Below the pieces are notes generated by a model that saw only the letters and a list, made by a program, of their open reading frames with translations, searched no databases and was not told the DNA's origin. Positions 1 to 10,714 of a stretch of 64,000 nucleotides of DNA are shown one piece after another. The translations under genes were made by a program, and so were the position numbers. Source of the stretch: Solen grandis. Taxonomy: Eukaryota > Mollusca > Bivalvia > Adapedonta > Solenidae. Location: contig CM037777.1 in the NCBI GenBank assembly GCA_021229015.1, positions 58,321,789 to 58,385,788 on the forward strand, read 5' to 3'. The stretch's first letter is position 1. The number at the start of each line of letters is the position of its first letter.

Positions 1-823
1 AATATCGATATCTTGTTTAGACTTTCAAAATTTATTGTTCACATGCAAACAATATGAAAAATGCATTTCATTGGTCATTGACCCTCGTGTGGCTTTTACC
101 TTAAACTTGTGGGATGTTGTGCTGTCGCCAACATCAACACTGACATCGAAAGAGCAATAAGTTTATTAATGAAACATCAAATAAAACATTAAAATGCTAT
201 TTTTGACGTGTTTTAAGTCATAACGACACAGTATATGACACGTGACAATGCATCTAGAAGTCACTTATACTGACAAAGTATATGTCGCATGGTAACTAAT
301 CAGTCATAGTGATATAAAAAATCGAATATTCTTCATTTGAAAACAAATAGGTGTTGGATTTAAAACAAACACTAAATCTGACATACGATTTTTTTCAATG
401 CAATACAATATACAATGCTTATGTATATAAAGCGACAAATTAATATAGCTAGTAATGTATGCTTCATTATTTTATCTTTAAAGGTTTTAAAGGTAAATAT
501 ATATTTATCATATCATAGAATTTTAATTCAGTTAAATTTTTTTAATAATTTAAGAGAGACAAATTCGAATTAAATCATTATATCTGATATGAACATGTTC
601 AAGGGTCCATTTAAGCAATATGTCACATTAGAAAGTTCATTGAATCACTTTGCTACTAATTATTATCGAAAAAGACCTGTCTGTACATAACATCGATTAG
701 ATATGTGTCAGTCGCCAGTTTTAAAATGTTGGTTTGCCTTCCTCACTGCCTCGAGAAACATGACTTAGCGCCTCTTTGTTGTTTTTACATTTGCTACTTT
801 CCGTTGCCGATGTACATTTTCAG

Positions 824-1243
824 TCGACTTCTTTTTCAATCGGTTTTTGTTTTCTTAATCTGCCCAGCGATACCAAACCAACTGTTGTCACACCAGAAGT
901 AACGTCGGACTGTCCCATACTAAGTCTCGTATATCACCTTGTATACCATGGCACAATGTTAGTGCTGACTGCCGGTCTACCACCCGCACCACCCTTGCCA
1001 CCCGGACCAGGCTCGCCATCGACTTCTTTTTCAGTCGGTTTTAGTTCTGATTTTCTGTTTTCTTAATCTGCCCAGCGATACCAAACCAACTGTTATACAA
1101 AGGATCACTTGTCACGCCAGAAGTAACGTCGGACTGTCCCATACTAAACCACGTATACCACCTTGTATACCATGGCACAATGTTAGTGCTGACTGCCGGT
1201 CTAACACCCGCACCACCCTTGCCACCCGAACCAGGCTCGCCAT
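824..1243. repeat. Direct tandem duplication of a ~200-bp segment
   Basis: Two adjacent copies (about 824-1018 and 1019-1243) share the run beginning TCGACTTCTTTTTCA and, after it, CTTAATCTGCCCAGCGATACC. They also share a GC-rich stretch that reads on the minus strand as GEPG-type glycine-rich protein. The second copy carries about 18 extra bases (TATACAAAGGATCACTT region). The copies are nearly identical, so the duplication looks recent. Confidence 0.8.
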
Positions 1244-1421
1244 CTTCACCAGCATGTCCACTTACAACGTAAAATCCCCCGACCCCGCCCTTCCCATCAT
1301 TTCCGCCACTCTGTTCTTCAGCTTTGAAAAGAGGAAGATAAATTTGAATAACGTTTAACAAGAGCGCATTGATGGCTTTCAATTGGTCACTTGAGTGCTT
1401 TAGATTTTTGTACAGTACCAT
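1041..1421 (-). CDS. Possible exon of a Gly-rich, GEPG-containing protein (uncertain)
   Basis: An open frame of 126 codons reads on the minus strand. Its first third is amphipathic (SDQLKAINALLLNVIQ). Its middle is glycine-rich and collagen-like but without a strict Gly-X-Y register (GGNDGKGGVGG, GEDGEPGSGGKGG). Its end is rich in Trp and Tyr (VPWYTRWYTW). The composition is less AT-biased than the surroundings, which supports past or present coding. The 3' part is duplicated just downstream on the minus strand (824-1018), where the frame is broken. I recognise no family, and no clear splice sites fix the ends. It could be an exon of a secreted matrix-type protein or a pseudogene. Confidence 0.3.
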   Translation of the reverse strand: MVLYKNLKHSSDQLKAINALLLNVIQIYLPLFKAEEQSGGNDGKGGVGGFYVVSGHAGEDGEPGSGGKGGAGVRPAVSTNIVPWYTRWYTWFSMGQSDVTSGVTSDPLYNSWFGIAGQIKKTENQN

Positions 1422-1430
1422 TTAAGAAAT

Positions 1431-3355
1431 AATTTGTCAAGTTGCATCAAAATCGGACCTGCAATTCGGATGTTGTTAAAAGGTCATTTATGTTTTTGAC
1501 TCTACCGGAAGAAAAACAATGTATTTGATTTGGTACAGGCCGGTCAAAGTATTTTGCTCCAGTAAGGTAAAAACTGTTAACACTTAATTGTACTGTCAGG
1601 CAGGCAAACATACGAGTCGGTCAGACAGACAGGTAATTATATTTGTAATCAGTTTATCATGACACTGATTATGGGAGCTGTCATCTGCCATTTTTAATTT
1701 GATGTTATCCCCTGTTAATTCCGATACTGAAAGAATAAACATATTCACATATATAACAGAGATACAAAAAATATAAAATGAAGTTTAAACTTATTTGATA
1801 TAATAATATCGATCATCAGATACCGATTTCTTAAATTCATATTGTTTTACAAATTAAAGGGCTTTGAATATATGTTAAATGGTAAATGTTGTGAAAGATT
1901 CGATTATCTTTACATGATTTTAATTATATTAACTAGAACTTAATGCATTAGTTTCAGTTGCCACATATTCGAAAGCTCTTAAACAGTTTTACTTAAGTAT
2001 TAACCTTTTAACATTTAAATAATTTTATTTTAACTAACAAAATAAAACCATTTTAATTTAACTAACAAAACACAAACAAGAAGAAAGCACAATAATTTTC
2101 CTTTATAGCCAGGTTATGTAATGATTTGCTAATAATGCACCAATAAGCAGAATCTATCTAAACATATTTAAGATCATATTACACACAAATGTCATTTCTA
2201 AAAATGCTGATTATTTATTACACTAGTGTAATATCTTAACATAATGATTATAAGAAGAAAACACTCCATACAATGAAACTCCGGCGCAGTGAATTACCAC
2301 TGCTACACTGAGTACCACGTGACCATGGTGTGTACCATTCTATTCTCCTGCGTTGGAGATTGGTTAGACGGTCTAACTTATTATGAGACTCTATCCTAAT
2401 ACTTGCAATATATTCAATAAGTTATATTTACCATGTTAAGTGTACCAAATGATGATTTCAAAACAACTCGTGTTAAGTATGGAAAATGTATACCTTATCT
2501 TTAAATGCATAAAACAAAATAATGCACTGGGTAAAACGCATAATCTAAATTTTCCTCGAAAATGAATGTTTAACAACTTACCTTAAGTTTACTGGTTTAA
2601 ATCGCTACTTTCTTTTTAAAACACATGGGAATTTCGTTATTGCTTCTTTCTATTTATACTAGGTTGGAATTTAAAGATAATGACGAATGTAAATAAATAG
2701 CATATCTTTTTACGATGTTTGATATGTGAATCGTTACGTTATTATTGTAACGAGAATACCCCTGCTGGGGTGACTGTAGTATAGATTAAATATCGTTACA
2801 ATGTGAGGGCGAGAATTCCCCACAGCTATTCGATCTATTTTAAGAAATGTGTACATAATGGTTTCACTTGTTAGCCAGTTTTACGTTCCGATAAATAAGA
2901 TATGCATGATTATATTCATTTTCACCACACTTTAACACTCTGTGCCCAGTAGCGTATCAGTTCAAAGCGACTGTGGTATTATCATAAAACAAGAGTGAGT
3001 TCAGCTGATTTACATCTAGAAACTAGAGTTGCAGGAAAATGTGTACAGATTTTGACGTCAAACGACCTTTGCCTTAATCGAATTATAGCTATTTCACCAT
3101 GTAAATTCTGCCGAAAGTCTCTCAGTATAGTGTGCCCTTTGATTTACTCATCTACAGTCACTCCACTGACTACCGGTATGTTTAAAATGTGTTAATGAAC
3201 AGCTACTGTTAAGGTCACTGTCATGTTTGATTTGGAGATGGAAAATACAAATCATAAAGCAGAACTCGTGTGTTAACTTGTATTTATTTTGTCACGCTTT
3301 ATTTTTCCGTTTTCTACATTTCGGTGTGCCGTGAGAATTACTCACATGTAATTTT
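1431..3355. other. AT-rich intergenic DNA, no gene seen
   Basis: No coding-like stretch, RNA gene or repeat structure is recognisable on either strand. The short open frames have the composition of chance frames. Confidence 0.5.
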
Positions 3356-3455
3356 NNNNNNNNNNNNNNNNNNNNNNNNNNNNNNNNNNNNNNNNNNNNN
3401 NNNNNNNNNNNNNNNNNNNNNNNNNNNNNNNNNNNNNNNNNNNNNNNNNNNNNNN
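3356..3455. other. Assembly gap (100 N)
   Basis: Exactly 100 N, the conventional placeholder for a scaffold gap of unknown size. It lies next to a duplicated minisatellite region, a likely cause of the break. Confidence 0.99.
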
Positions 3456-3469
3456 TTTGGTATAATTAC

Positions 3470-4035
3470 ACTCAAAAAACTTCCTTTATGTGTTGTATAG
3501 GAAACATTATTGTTTAAAGTGGTGTAATTTGTTTTTCAAGCATTCTAAAAAGACAAAACAAGCAAATGCCTGCATGAAGTGATGTTTCTTTGTGTTGTTT
3601 ATTGTACCAAGTCACAATTGTGTTGTGAGTAAAATGAGTAATTTATGAGTAATTTATGAGTAAAAATGAGTAATTTATGAGTAAAAATGAGTAATTGCTC
3701 ATTCTAGTGAGTAAAAATGAATAACAACTAAGTAATAAACAAAACTTCTTTTATGTGTTGTATAGATAACATTATTGTAAATCGTTTAAAGTGGTATTAT
3801 TTGTTTTTCAAGCATTCTAAAAAGACAAAACAAGCAAATGCCTGCATGAAGGGATGTTTCTTTGTGTTGTGAGTAAAATGAGTAATTTATGAGTAAAAAT
3901 GAGTAATTTATGAGTAAAATGAGTAATTTATGAGTAAAAATGAGTAATTTATGAGTAAAATGAGACATTTATGAGTAAAAATGAGTAATTTATGAGTAAA
4001 ATGAGTAATTTATGAGTAAAGATGAGTAATTCTTA
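3470..4035. repeat. 21-bp minisatellite inside a larger direct duplication
   Basis: Many copies of a GAGTAATTTATGAGTAAAAAT unit and shorter variants lie at about 3625-3725 and 3868-4030. The flanking unique sequence is also duplicated. The stretch containing CATTCTAAAAAGACAAAAC and TGCCTGCATGAAG occurs at about 3540-3597 and 3811-3868, each copy preceded by a TATGTGTTGTATAG segment. Confidence 0.85.
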
Positions 4036-4248
4036 CTTCTTCATATTTTTGCGGAAAGGCTGGATGTCAGTTACCAAGATCAACTGTTTTTATAGAATTG
4101 GGACATTTCTGTGTACATTATAACTAAAACGCAGGACTCATTTTTTTAAATTTATTGGTACTATAACATTATATGACATACTGTTCAACAGTTTTTAAAT
4201 TTATTGGTACAATAACATTACATACATACTTTCAACAGTTTTTAAACG

Positions 4249-4746
4249 TTACTCTTGCGATAGTTCTGGAGGGTTATAACCCTCAATAACAGCTTCAAAA
4301 AGAAATTTTCTTTTATTGACGGCATATTTCCACGCTTCTTCTGTGTCAAAGTCCTCAGTTTGTATAACACTATTAGCCGTATTTTTGATCGATTGAAAAA
4401 CTGGAGAATCTTTGAGAGCATTGATCCAAAGCACATTTTCCGTGAATACATCAGTTAGCGCTTTACGATAAGTATTTTTCATGGAGTTAAATGTCCGATC
4501 ACGCGCCTCTTCTTCGGTAATATTTTGTTGATTCATCAAACCGTTGACTTCCTCTTCGTACCTGTCTTGATACTGTTCAAATACTTCTTCTACAAGACGA
4601 TCCATTGGATCATTTTCTTCCTCTCCATTCATCGTGTCTGAATCAAAATCCACATCGTCTGTTTCCTGCTGATGTTTCATCTGCTTATGCCTAATAAGGT
4701 TATACTTTCTTGCAAATGTTTTGTTGCACATATTACAGGAAGACAT
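4249..4746 (-). CDS. C2H2 zinc-finger protein of a Polinton-like (virus-type) element, relic
   Basis: An intact 165-codon frame starts at an ATG with a C2H2 finger at residues 4-25 (C-x2-C, then H-x4-H, with the usual TFARKYNLIRH core). An acidic stretch (residues about 31-48, EEEND) and an alpha-helical, Glu/Arg/Lys-rich remainder with AWKYAVNKRKFLFE follow. There is no membrane segment. It is preceded 15 nt upstream by a basic frame and farther upstream by a fragment with the PWNF...GKWKVVL pattern of Polinton/Maverick minor structural proteins. The compact, same-strand, intronless arrangement is like a virus-type transposon. The assignment to a Polinton-like element is inference from neighbours and pattern; the frame itself is clear. 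Its role would be DNA-binding or regulatory. Confidence 0.5.
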   Translation of the reverse strand: MSSCNMCNKTFARKYNLIRHKQMKHQQETDDVDFDSDTMNGEEENDPMDRLVEEVFEQYQDRYEEEVNGLMNQQNITEEEARDRTFNSMKNTYRKALTDVFTENVLWINALKDSPVFQSIKNTANSVIQTEDFDTEEAWKYAVNKRKFLFEAVIEGYNPPELSQE

Positions 4747-4761
4747 GACGCAATGTTTGAA

Positions 4762-4995
4762 TTATTCAAATACGTCGTCAAATTGTTTAAATCGATCTGT
4801 CTTTTTAGGTGTCTTTCTTGATGAGGTAATAGTTTTCTTTACTGGTCCTGTGTAGTTCTTAACAGTTGAAAGACTTGGTGCAGTTTTTATTTTTCCGTTT
4901 GCTTTTTTCGTGTAGAGACGTTTCAATTTCACCTTTCTCTGGCCGACGCTACTGTCACTTATGACAGGTTTTGCAGTGTTTTGTTTATTTATTTC
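4762..4995 (-). pseudogene. Lys/Arg-rich frame of the same Polinton-like relic
   Basis: The frame is open from just after a stop and ends FDDVFE then TAA, 15 nt before the zinc-finger ATG. About one residue in four is Lys or Arg (VKLKRLYTKKANGKIKTAP), with many Thr and Ser. This composition suits a small nucleic-acid-binding or core-type protein of a DNA-virus-like element. The start is not identifiable and the upstream frame is interrupted, so I treat it as a broken gene. Confidence 0.4.
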
Positions 4996-5102
4996 TTATG
5001 AAAAAACCCTTTTTGGTTAAAATTTTTCCTTAATACAGGTTCTTGTAAAAATGAAGCTCCACGCTTTTTTAAATCATTTATATATATTTCAAATTCTTAT
5101 AA

Positions 5103-5381
5103 TTATGTTTGTATCAAAACGCAAATTTCAACGAGTGCAATTAGTTTGTGTAACGCGTCGAAAACTGGAACTTCCTCCCCATTTACAATACTTTCACCAC
5201 AAATATTCGAAAATATAAGCAATGTTTGATTGAAACTGTTTGCTGTTTTTGTTTTAAAAGCAGAGGCTTGAAATTCACACAAAACCACTTTCCATTTTCC
5301 TTTCAATATATGCAGTGTTTTTAAATGTACTTTAAAATTCCAGGGTTTATTTTCGGGAAAATAAACTACTTTCCTCAGTTT
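5103..5381 (-). pseudogene. Fragment resembling a Polinton/Maverick minor structural protein
   Basis: The minus-strand frame is bounded by stops. It contains FPENKPWNFKVHLKT, then GKWKVVLCEFQ, and later FSNICGESIVNGEEVPV. The order of a Pro-Glu-Asn turn, an aromatic-F-x-V/L-x-L strand, G-x-W-x-V-x-L-x-E, and a later Ile-Val-Gly/Asn segment matches a protein found repeatedly in animal Polintons (often annotated as F54H12.2-like). Only the N-terminal part remains. Further broken frames continue to about 5550. The element is old and non-functional here. Family assignment is from remembered pattern, not a search. Confidence 0.45.
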
Positions 5382-5559
5382 TTAAATACACAATCATGTT
5401 CCCTTAACTTCCTCGCTCGAAACAATTACCCTTATGTCTTTAAAAATAACCCCTTTCTCACATTATATATGAAGAAAGCATGTCTGTGTATTTTCTCGCT
5501 TAACTTAACCTCCACATTTATGCAAACATCCTTAAACATCAAATATTGAGGTACAAGGG

Positions 5560-6000
5560 TTCAGCGAAGAGTAAACGCGGTGACCGACTGATATTGCAAG
5601 ATTTTAAACAAGGGGATTAAGACTGTGGCAAATTCTCGAAACTTGGTTATTTATTTACTATTTAGTCTTGGTCTGTTGTGAATTAGTTGATGTAAAGAGA
5701 TTTAATTTCTTATTCAATGAAAATCTTGTCTTATCAAACAATAACATTAAACCCTATATCATTTGAAACCGTTGTAAAATACATGCGAACAAAAATCATA
5801 ACAAATGGGAGCAAATTTCATTTGAAATATTGAGTTACACCTTTATTTAGGACAGTGACAGAGCATTCGTTATAGCGAGATAAATTCCTAGGTAAACACA
5901 CCATCGGTCAACGTGTACATAGGTGATCTGGTCACTCAATGTGACCTTAATAATGCGCGGTTGATGTTTTGACGCGCCAACTGACCAGGTGACATCTCCT
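5560..6000. other. Intergenic, nothing recognised
   Basis: AT-rich DNA without coding signal. A short stretch near 5845 (CTTTATTTAGGACAGT) recurs near 36748, suggesting a dispersed repeat. Confidence 0.4.
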
Positions 6001-6004
6001 AGTT

Positions 6005-6180
6005 TATGAATCATGGGCATGCGCAGTCGGTGACCTAAATGGAATGACAACAATTCAACCTTAACCTTGAATCATGAGCATGCGCAGTCGGTGACCTAGA
6101 TCATTGACCACAATTCCTTAACCTTGAATCATGAGCATGCGTAGTCGGTGGTCTAGGTCATTGACCGTGATGACGTAGGC
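6005..6180. repeat. Three tandem ~60-bp units
   Basis: TGAATCATGAGCATGCGCAG-type units begin near 6007, 6069 and 6127. Each continues with GTCGGTGACCTA and an ATTGACC or ACAACAATTC stretch. Confidence 0.8.
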
Positions 6181-7150
6181 TTGACCTACTTACCCAGATC
6201 TGGGACTGGAACCTCTGGAACCTCCCTTAAAGATCTTAGTTTGCTACTGTTATGCCCCTTTTAATGCTTAAATTTGCCAGATTTTACTTTGTTTGCACTC
6301 GAGCGTCTTCATTTTTGTTGTGTCCCTTTCAATCTTAAGAAATGCCAGATTTTTCTTTTCTTTGCACTCTGGCATCTTCTTTTTTTTCAATTTATGCATT
6401 AATTAACAATAATCTCTAGGCAAGTTCGACTATGGCTGATATCAGATTATAAGCCAGGAGTTATTGCCCTTTAATTAATGCCAGATTTCACTGTTTACAC
6501 TATAGCATCTTTATTTATCAAGCAATTGTTTTGAAATTTCACTGACAATGTTTAAAGCCATAATCTCTCGGTCATGTTTGACTTCATATTTTGACCACAG
6601 GCACCGTTTTGTTCGTGGAATTTAAATGATCTCATGGGTTATGTATTCGGTACAACTATGCTACAATTTAGTAATTTGTACAGGCAGTTTTTCTAAGGTG
6701 AGCGTCTTTATGGCCATTTTGGCCCTCATATTTTTATTTAACAAACCCATGTCATGGACACCAGTTCGGTATTCAATTATACAATTCTCTTGTTATGTGT
6801 ACGATCAAATGTCTATAAAGGAATTAAGGCGGTCGGATATATACGGTCGGATTTTTATACAAGAAACTGCGAAGAAAGCAAAGAATCCGTATCAATACAA
6901 AGGATATGGTTCTGGCTTTCTGTGTAGTAATTCCTTTACCAAGTCAGAGACCACACATTGATCTCACGAATTTTATCAACTTATACGATTGGATAATCTA
7001 ACGCGCTATAATGTCATGCTCTTAATGATTAAGTGCAGATCTTCATGGGTCCCATTCAGTGATTTCATTGGCTGAAAATATAGGTTATGTTCTGAGTTGT
7101 GTTAAATCAGCATTCGCTCCATTGAACATGTGTACATTTTATAAATTGCG
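6181..7150. other. Intergenic, no gene supported
   Basis: Short direct similarities to TGCCAGATTTTTCTTT and TTTGCACTC occur at about 6277 and 6348, indicating an old local duplication. The 111-codon open frame at 6626 has no family resemblance and chance-like composition. Confidence 0.4.
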
Positions 7151-7152
7151 TG

Positions 7153-7184
<32 letters not shown>

Positions 7185-8165
7185 TAGTAACACGAGTGTC
7201 ATGATTACACAGTGCATGTGTGTAGTGATCGGCCCATGAAGTATAACTACTCTCGAACAGTTTAAAGACGATTTCTAGATTTTCTTCCCTCCCATAGACT
7301 TTTTTCATTTTTTTATATTTTGTAGAAAAAAGTTTAAGAAATTCAAAAATGCAAAGAAAAAAAGGGGTCACCGAACTCGTTTTTGAGATATAGCGCAATT
7401 TCATGGATAGGGGTAGATGTCATTTATGGAACTGATTCAGCATCAAATATAGTACATACTGATATGTACTAAATGTTGGATAAAAAGTCAAAACATAACT
7501 GAGAGCATTTTTTCACCTATAAAATTTAATATGATATTTATTTCATTGATATAAATGCTTATACAGTGTCTGTGATGGTATCTAGAATCAAAACTACATT
7601 TTAAAGTGGCGGGCTAGTGTGAAAAATAGTCCCACAATTTCAACAAAATACAACAACTTTTCACACTAAATCTTCAATTACAAAAAAAATGTTCCATAGA
7701 AATTTCCCAAATTTATATATATCATAGAATAATATCTACTGAAGACATACATATGTAAAAAACAATGGGTCACCGAGTTAGTTTCTTCACAAAATTACAT
7801 TATGTGAACCACGACATTTGATAAAATATTTAAAAAAAATTGTCATTATCAGTAACCATCATAATGTAACTGGTATTGTTTTCTTATTTACAATATTTTA
7901 TCAATAATAGTTAAAAATCATTTTTAAAAAGAGGTACTAGATCTATAAATACCAAAGGATCACAAAATGAGATGCTCTCTGTGTCCTTGACCTTGTTTTT
8001 AAAGCTCAACCCGTGACAATTGGAAAAATGTCATTTTTTTCCAAATTTTGACACATTATAGTTGATATCTATAGAAATGCCACATGCAATCTTATCCCAT
8101 GATATTTATTTATTAATTATTTCTATGAAGAATTTTTAATATTTAGAACCACTTTCTAAAATTTC
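7151..8165. repeat. Dispersed repeat family, copy 1 (GTCACCGAGTT element)
   Basis: It begins at a (CT)n(TA)n microsatellite (7153-7185). GGGTCACCGAACTCG near 7365 and GGGTCACCGAGTTAG near 7763 are about 400 bp apart. The same pair, GGTCACCG and GTGTCACCGAGTTC, recurs about 390 bp apart at 53806 and 54196 in a similar AT-rich context. I see no coding potential. Confidence 0.5.
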
Positions 8166-8351
8166 ATAAATACAGCATAAATTTGGATGTGTGCTGCTTT
8201 AAAAATACACATTCTTTGGTTTCAAACTATAAACTACTTCGGTACATTCAGATAACATAATGACAATTAAACATGATATATCATTATTGCATACAGTGGA
8301 TATTAAAATTGTGCTTTACACTGAAATATTAAAAACATGACTTGACTAATT

Positions 8352-8452
8352 GAATTTACCATGGCTGCGACAGTATTTCAGTCATATAGCGACGTCCAGC
8401 TAATTACAGGTGGAGGAAGTCCCGAATGCACGGAGGCATTCAGGTAGAACCA
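8352..8452 (-). mobile_element. SINE 3'-tail fragment, minus strand
   Basis: Read on the minus strand it carries the conserved tail seen at 46950-47040: ATGCCTCCGTGCATTCGGG, then CACCTGTAATTAGCTGGACG, then TCGCTATATGACTGAAATAC and TGTCGCAGC. The tRNA-like head is absent. Confidence 0.75.
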
Positions 8453-8484
8453 TGCCACTGGAGTTTAAACTTGACGACTGACAT

Positions 8485-8648
8485 CCAACATTAACTCTCT
8501 TCGTTCTTTCAACGGTCGATTTCTTTGCAAACTTGCCGCGAAGACGAAAAATTTGTGACATTTTGCAGTTTGGATTTACTGATTTGTGTTTTGATTTTCT
8601 GTGCAACAACCTCCTTTTAGGAGAGTCGATTATCTCCCTTGTGCGCAT
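8485..8648 (-). pseudogene. Possible transposon-derived coding relic (uncertain)
   Basis: The minus-strand frame includes KMSQIFRLRGKFAKKSTVERTK, with an RLRGKF-x-x-K-basic pattern reminiscent of N-termini in bivalve transposon-derived proteins. It runs into the SINE tail and has no downstream domain. Function is not assignable. Confidence 0.2.
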
Positions 8649-8685
8649 TTTGGTTGCGCATAACTAAATCCCGAAATCGTCTTTA

Positions 8686-8740
8686 ACTTCTAGAATAGCT
8701 CGTTAGAGCGTCGACTTTGCTAACGAGCTATTCTAGAAGT
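8686..8740. repeat. Perfect 20-bp inverted repeat (hairpin)
   Basis: Left arm ACTTCTAGAATAGCTCGTTA at 8686-8705 and its exact reverse complement at 8721-8740 are separated by a 15-bp loop containing GCGTCGAC. Confidence 0.9.
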
Positions 8741-9159
8741 AATCCTCTTAATCTCCTCTCGGATCCGACGCCCAGAGATCGATACCCGGGCGAAGTCAGA
8801 TAATTTTTCACCTTCAAACCATAAATTAAGAGGAAGATTATTTACATCGCACAACATTAACAAGTTAATGATATATCATATGGGAAATGATGTCAGAAAA
8901 AAATCCCGGAATGTCGTGGACTATTTTGTGATAATTCGAAAGTGTCATTCACAACACAGTGGATCTCCAAAACTTTTGATTTTCCACAGGCGTTAATAAC
9001 AGAAATGTACATACATGTGGCTTCGTGTTAAAAGTAAGGACGTTAATTCGAATCCTGTTCAGAACATTTTCTTTTTTTTTTTTTTTTTTTTATTAAAATC
9101 TATTTTTGTGCGTTTGTTGTTTATTTCCTATAGTTGTTATCCTTTTGATAAGCATATAT

Positions 9160-9290
9160 ATCGTAGTTCTATCTGGGTGTCTTCATGCATTCGGACCACC
9201 TGAAATTATCTGAACGTCGCTATTTTACTGAAATATTGTCGTAGCGACGGTGATTTTTCAAAAACAACTGTAACAACATTACATTACATT
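9160..9290 (+). mobile_element. Degenerate SINE tail
   Basis: TCATGCATTCGGACCACCTG, then GAACGTCGCTATTTTACTG, AAATATTGTCGTAGCGACGG and an ACAACTGTAACAAC end match the shared SINE tail with many substitutions. Confidence 0.6.
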
Positions 9291-9521
9291 TACTTATTTC
9301 AGAGACCGTTTTTTTGCTGTTATCAGTATCATAGCTTTATGATAATTATTTTACAGAGCCATGATGAATGAAAAAACAAAACAAAACAAAAACTATACAC
9401 ACCAACCGCATGCACTTATCAACTTTACGAGAAAATACCAGTCGAGATGTTGGCTAGATTTTTTTTTTAATTTTCAATTTGTTCTATTTTCTTTTCCTTA
9501 TTCGTTTTTACGTCTTAATAG

Positions 9522-9523
<2 letters not shown>

Positions 9524-9552
<29 letters not shown>

Positions 9553-9580
9553 AAAAAGAAAAGGAGAAAGAAAAAAAAGA
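9524..9580. repeat. Poly(A)/A-rich low-complexity tract
   Basis: A run of about 26 A, then A-rich purine sequence. Open frames across it are lysine-only artefacts. Confidence 0.9.
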
Positions 9581-9689
9581 GCAAAATTCACAATAATCTA
9601 TTTTAGTATCCTACTACATGTACTTCTAATTATGGGATACCAATGGCAATGGTCTGAGTGATCATTTCTAAATACAACCATGAGTTCTC

Positions 9690-9797
9690 GGTGGTTCTAC
9701 CCGGGTACCTCTGTGTACTCGGGGTCTTCCCCCACCTGTAATTAGCTGGGCGTCGCTATATGATTGAAATACTATCGCAGCGACGGTAAACCCCAAT

Positions 9798-9828
<31 letters not shown>

Positions 9829-9832
9829 CCAT
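9690..9832 (+). mobile_element. 5'-truncated SINE with (CAA)n end
   Basis: GGTGGTTCTACCCGGGTACC, TCGGGGTCTTCCCCCACCTG, TAATTAGCTGGGCGTCGC, a TGAAATACTATCGCAGCGAC segment and then (CAA)n. The structure is that of a SINE 3' half with its simple-repeat tail, truncated at the 5' end. Confidence 0.8.
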
Positions 9833-10249
9833 GAGTTCATTGATTATTTACAAACAGCGGGTCTGAATATTTCTACCTGGCAATGATATACGCCATTTTG
9901 CAAAATATATTCTCAGCTGCAGGCCGTTTGGTTCAGAGTTTCCTCAAGTTTGTTTAAAAGGTTCATGCAAATCATGAGTGTGTGTATTTTTTTTTTTTTT
10001 TATTTGGAAGAGTTAGGGTCTGTTCAAGATACATGGAATTTCTAGACAGTAAGCTACTAAAACGGTGTTGATGTCAATATAAAAAAATCATCCTCATCAT
10101 CAACAACACTGATAACCAAACAAATCAGCACAAGTAAGTTTTATTTGGTACGCGATTTAGGACCTATGCTACAATGTTCAGTTAAATTTGCCCATTTCAA
10201 ACATTTTATCATAATAAATATACATACTGGGACCATATATTGGGCCTGG

Positions 10250-10435
10250 TTTTTAATAAATGGTTGAGTCATTTTGATATATGGTGAAGTAATTTGATAC
10301 AGGGTGAGGTCGTTTTGATACGATCGTATATGGTGCTGTCGTTTTGATATATTGTGATATGATTTTGATAAATAATCAAGTCGTTTTAATGAGGTGGTTT
10401 TGATAAATGGTCAAGTCGTTTTGATAGTTTTGATA
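10250..10435. repeat. Degenerate ~25-bp minisatellite
   Basis: Repeated GTTTTGATAxATGGTxxAGT motifs, about seven degenerate units. Confidence 0.7.
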
Positions 10436-10714
10436 ACAAGGGAGATCACTGTGTGGAGTTTGAGGGTTAAGTTAGAGAGTAGCGTCCCTTGAATGGTAAT
10501 CCACACTTTTCTTCCCGGTCAAGGCCAGGCGACCGGTAAACACAAGTCAGCAAGCAATAGTAGCGGAAATTACCTCCCCTATGAAAATGCGGTGGAAGCC
10601 GTATGCGGACAAACAATGAAAACACGGACCATATTTAACGCAATAAATAAATAAAAAAAATAAATTAAAATTATTTAGGTTACATAAACAAGATTTTTTA
10701 TAATTATTGTATGT

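Noticed and set aside
9361..9661. Lys-rich open frames
   Set aside because: Produced by a poly(A)/purine tract.
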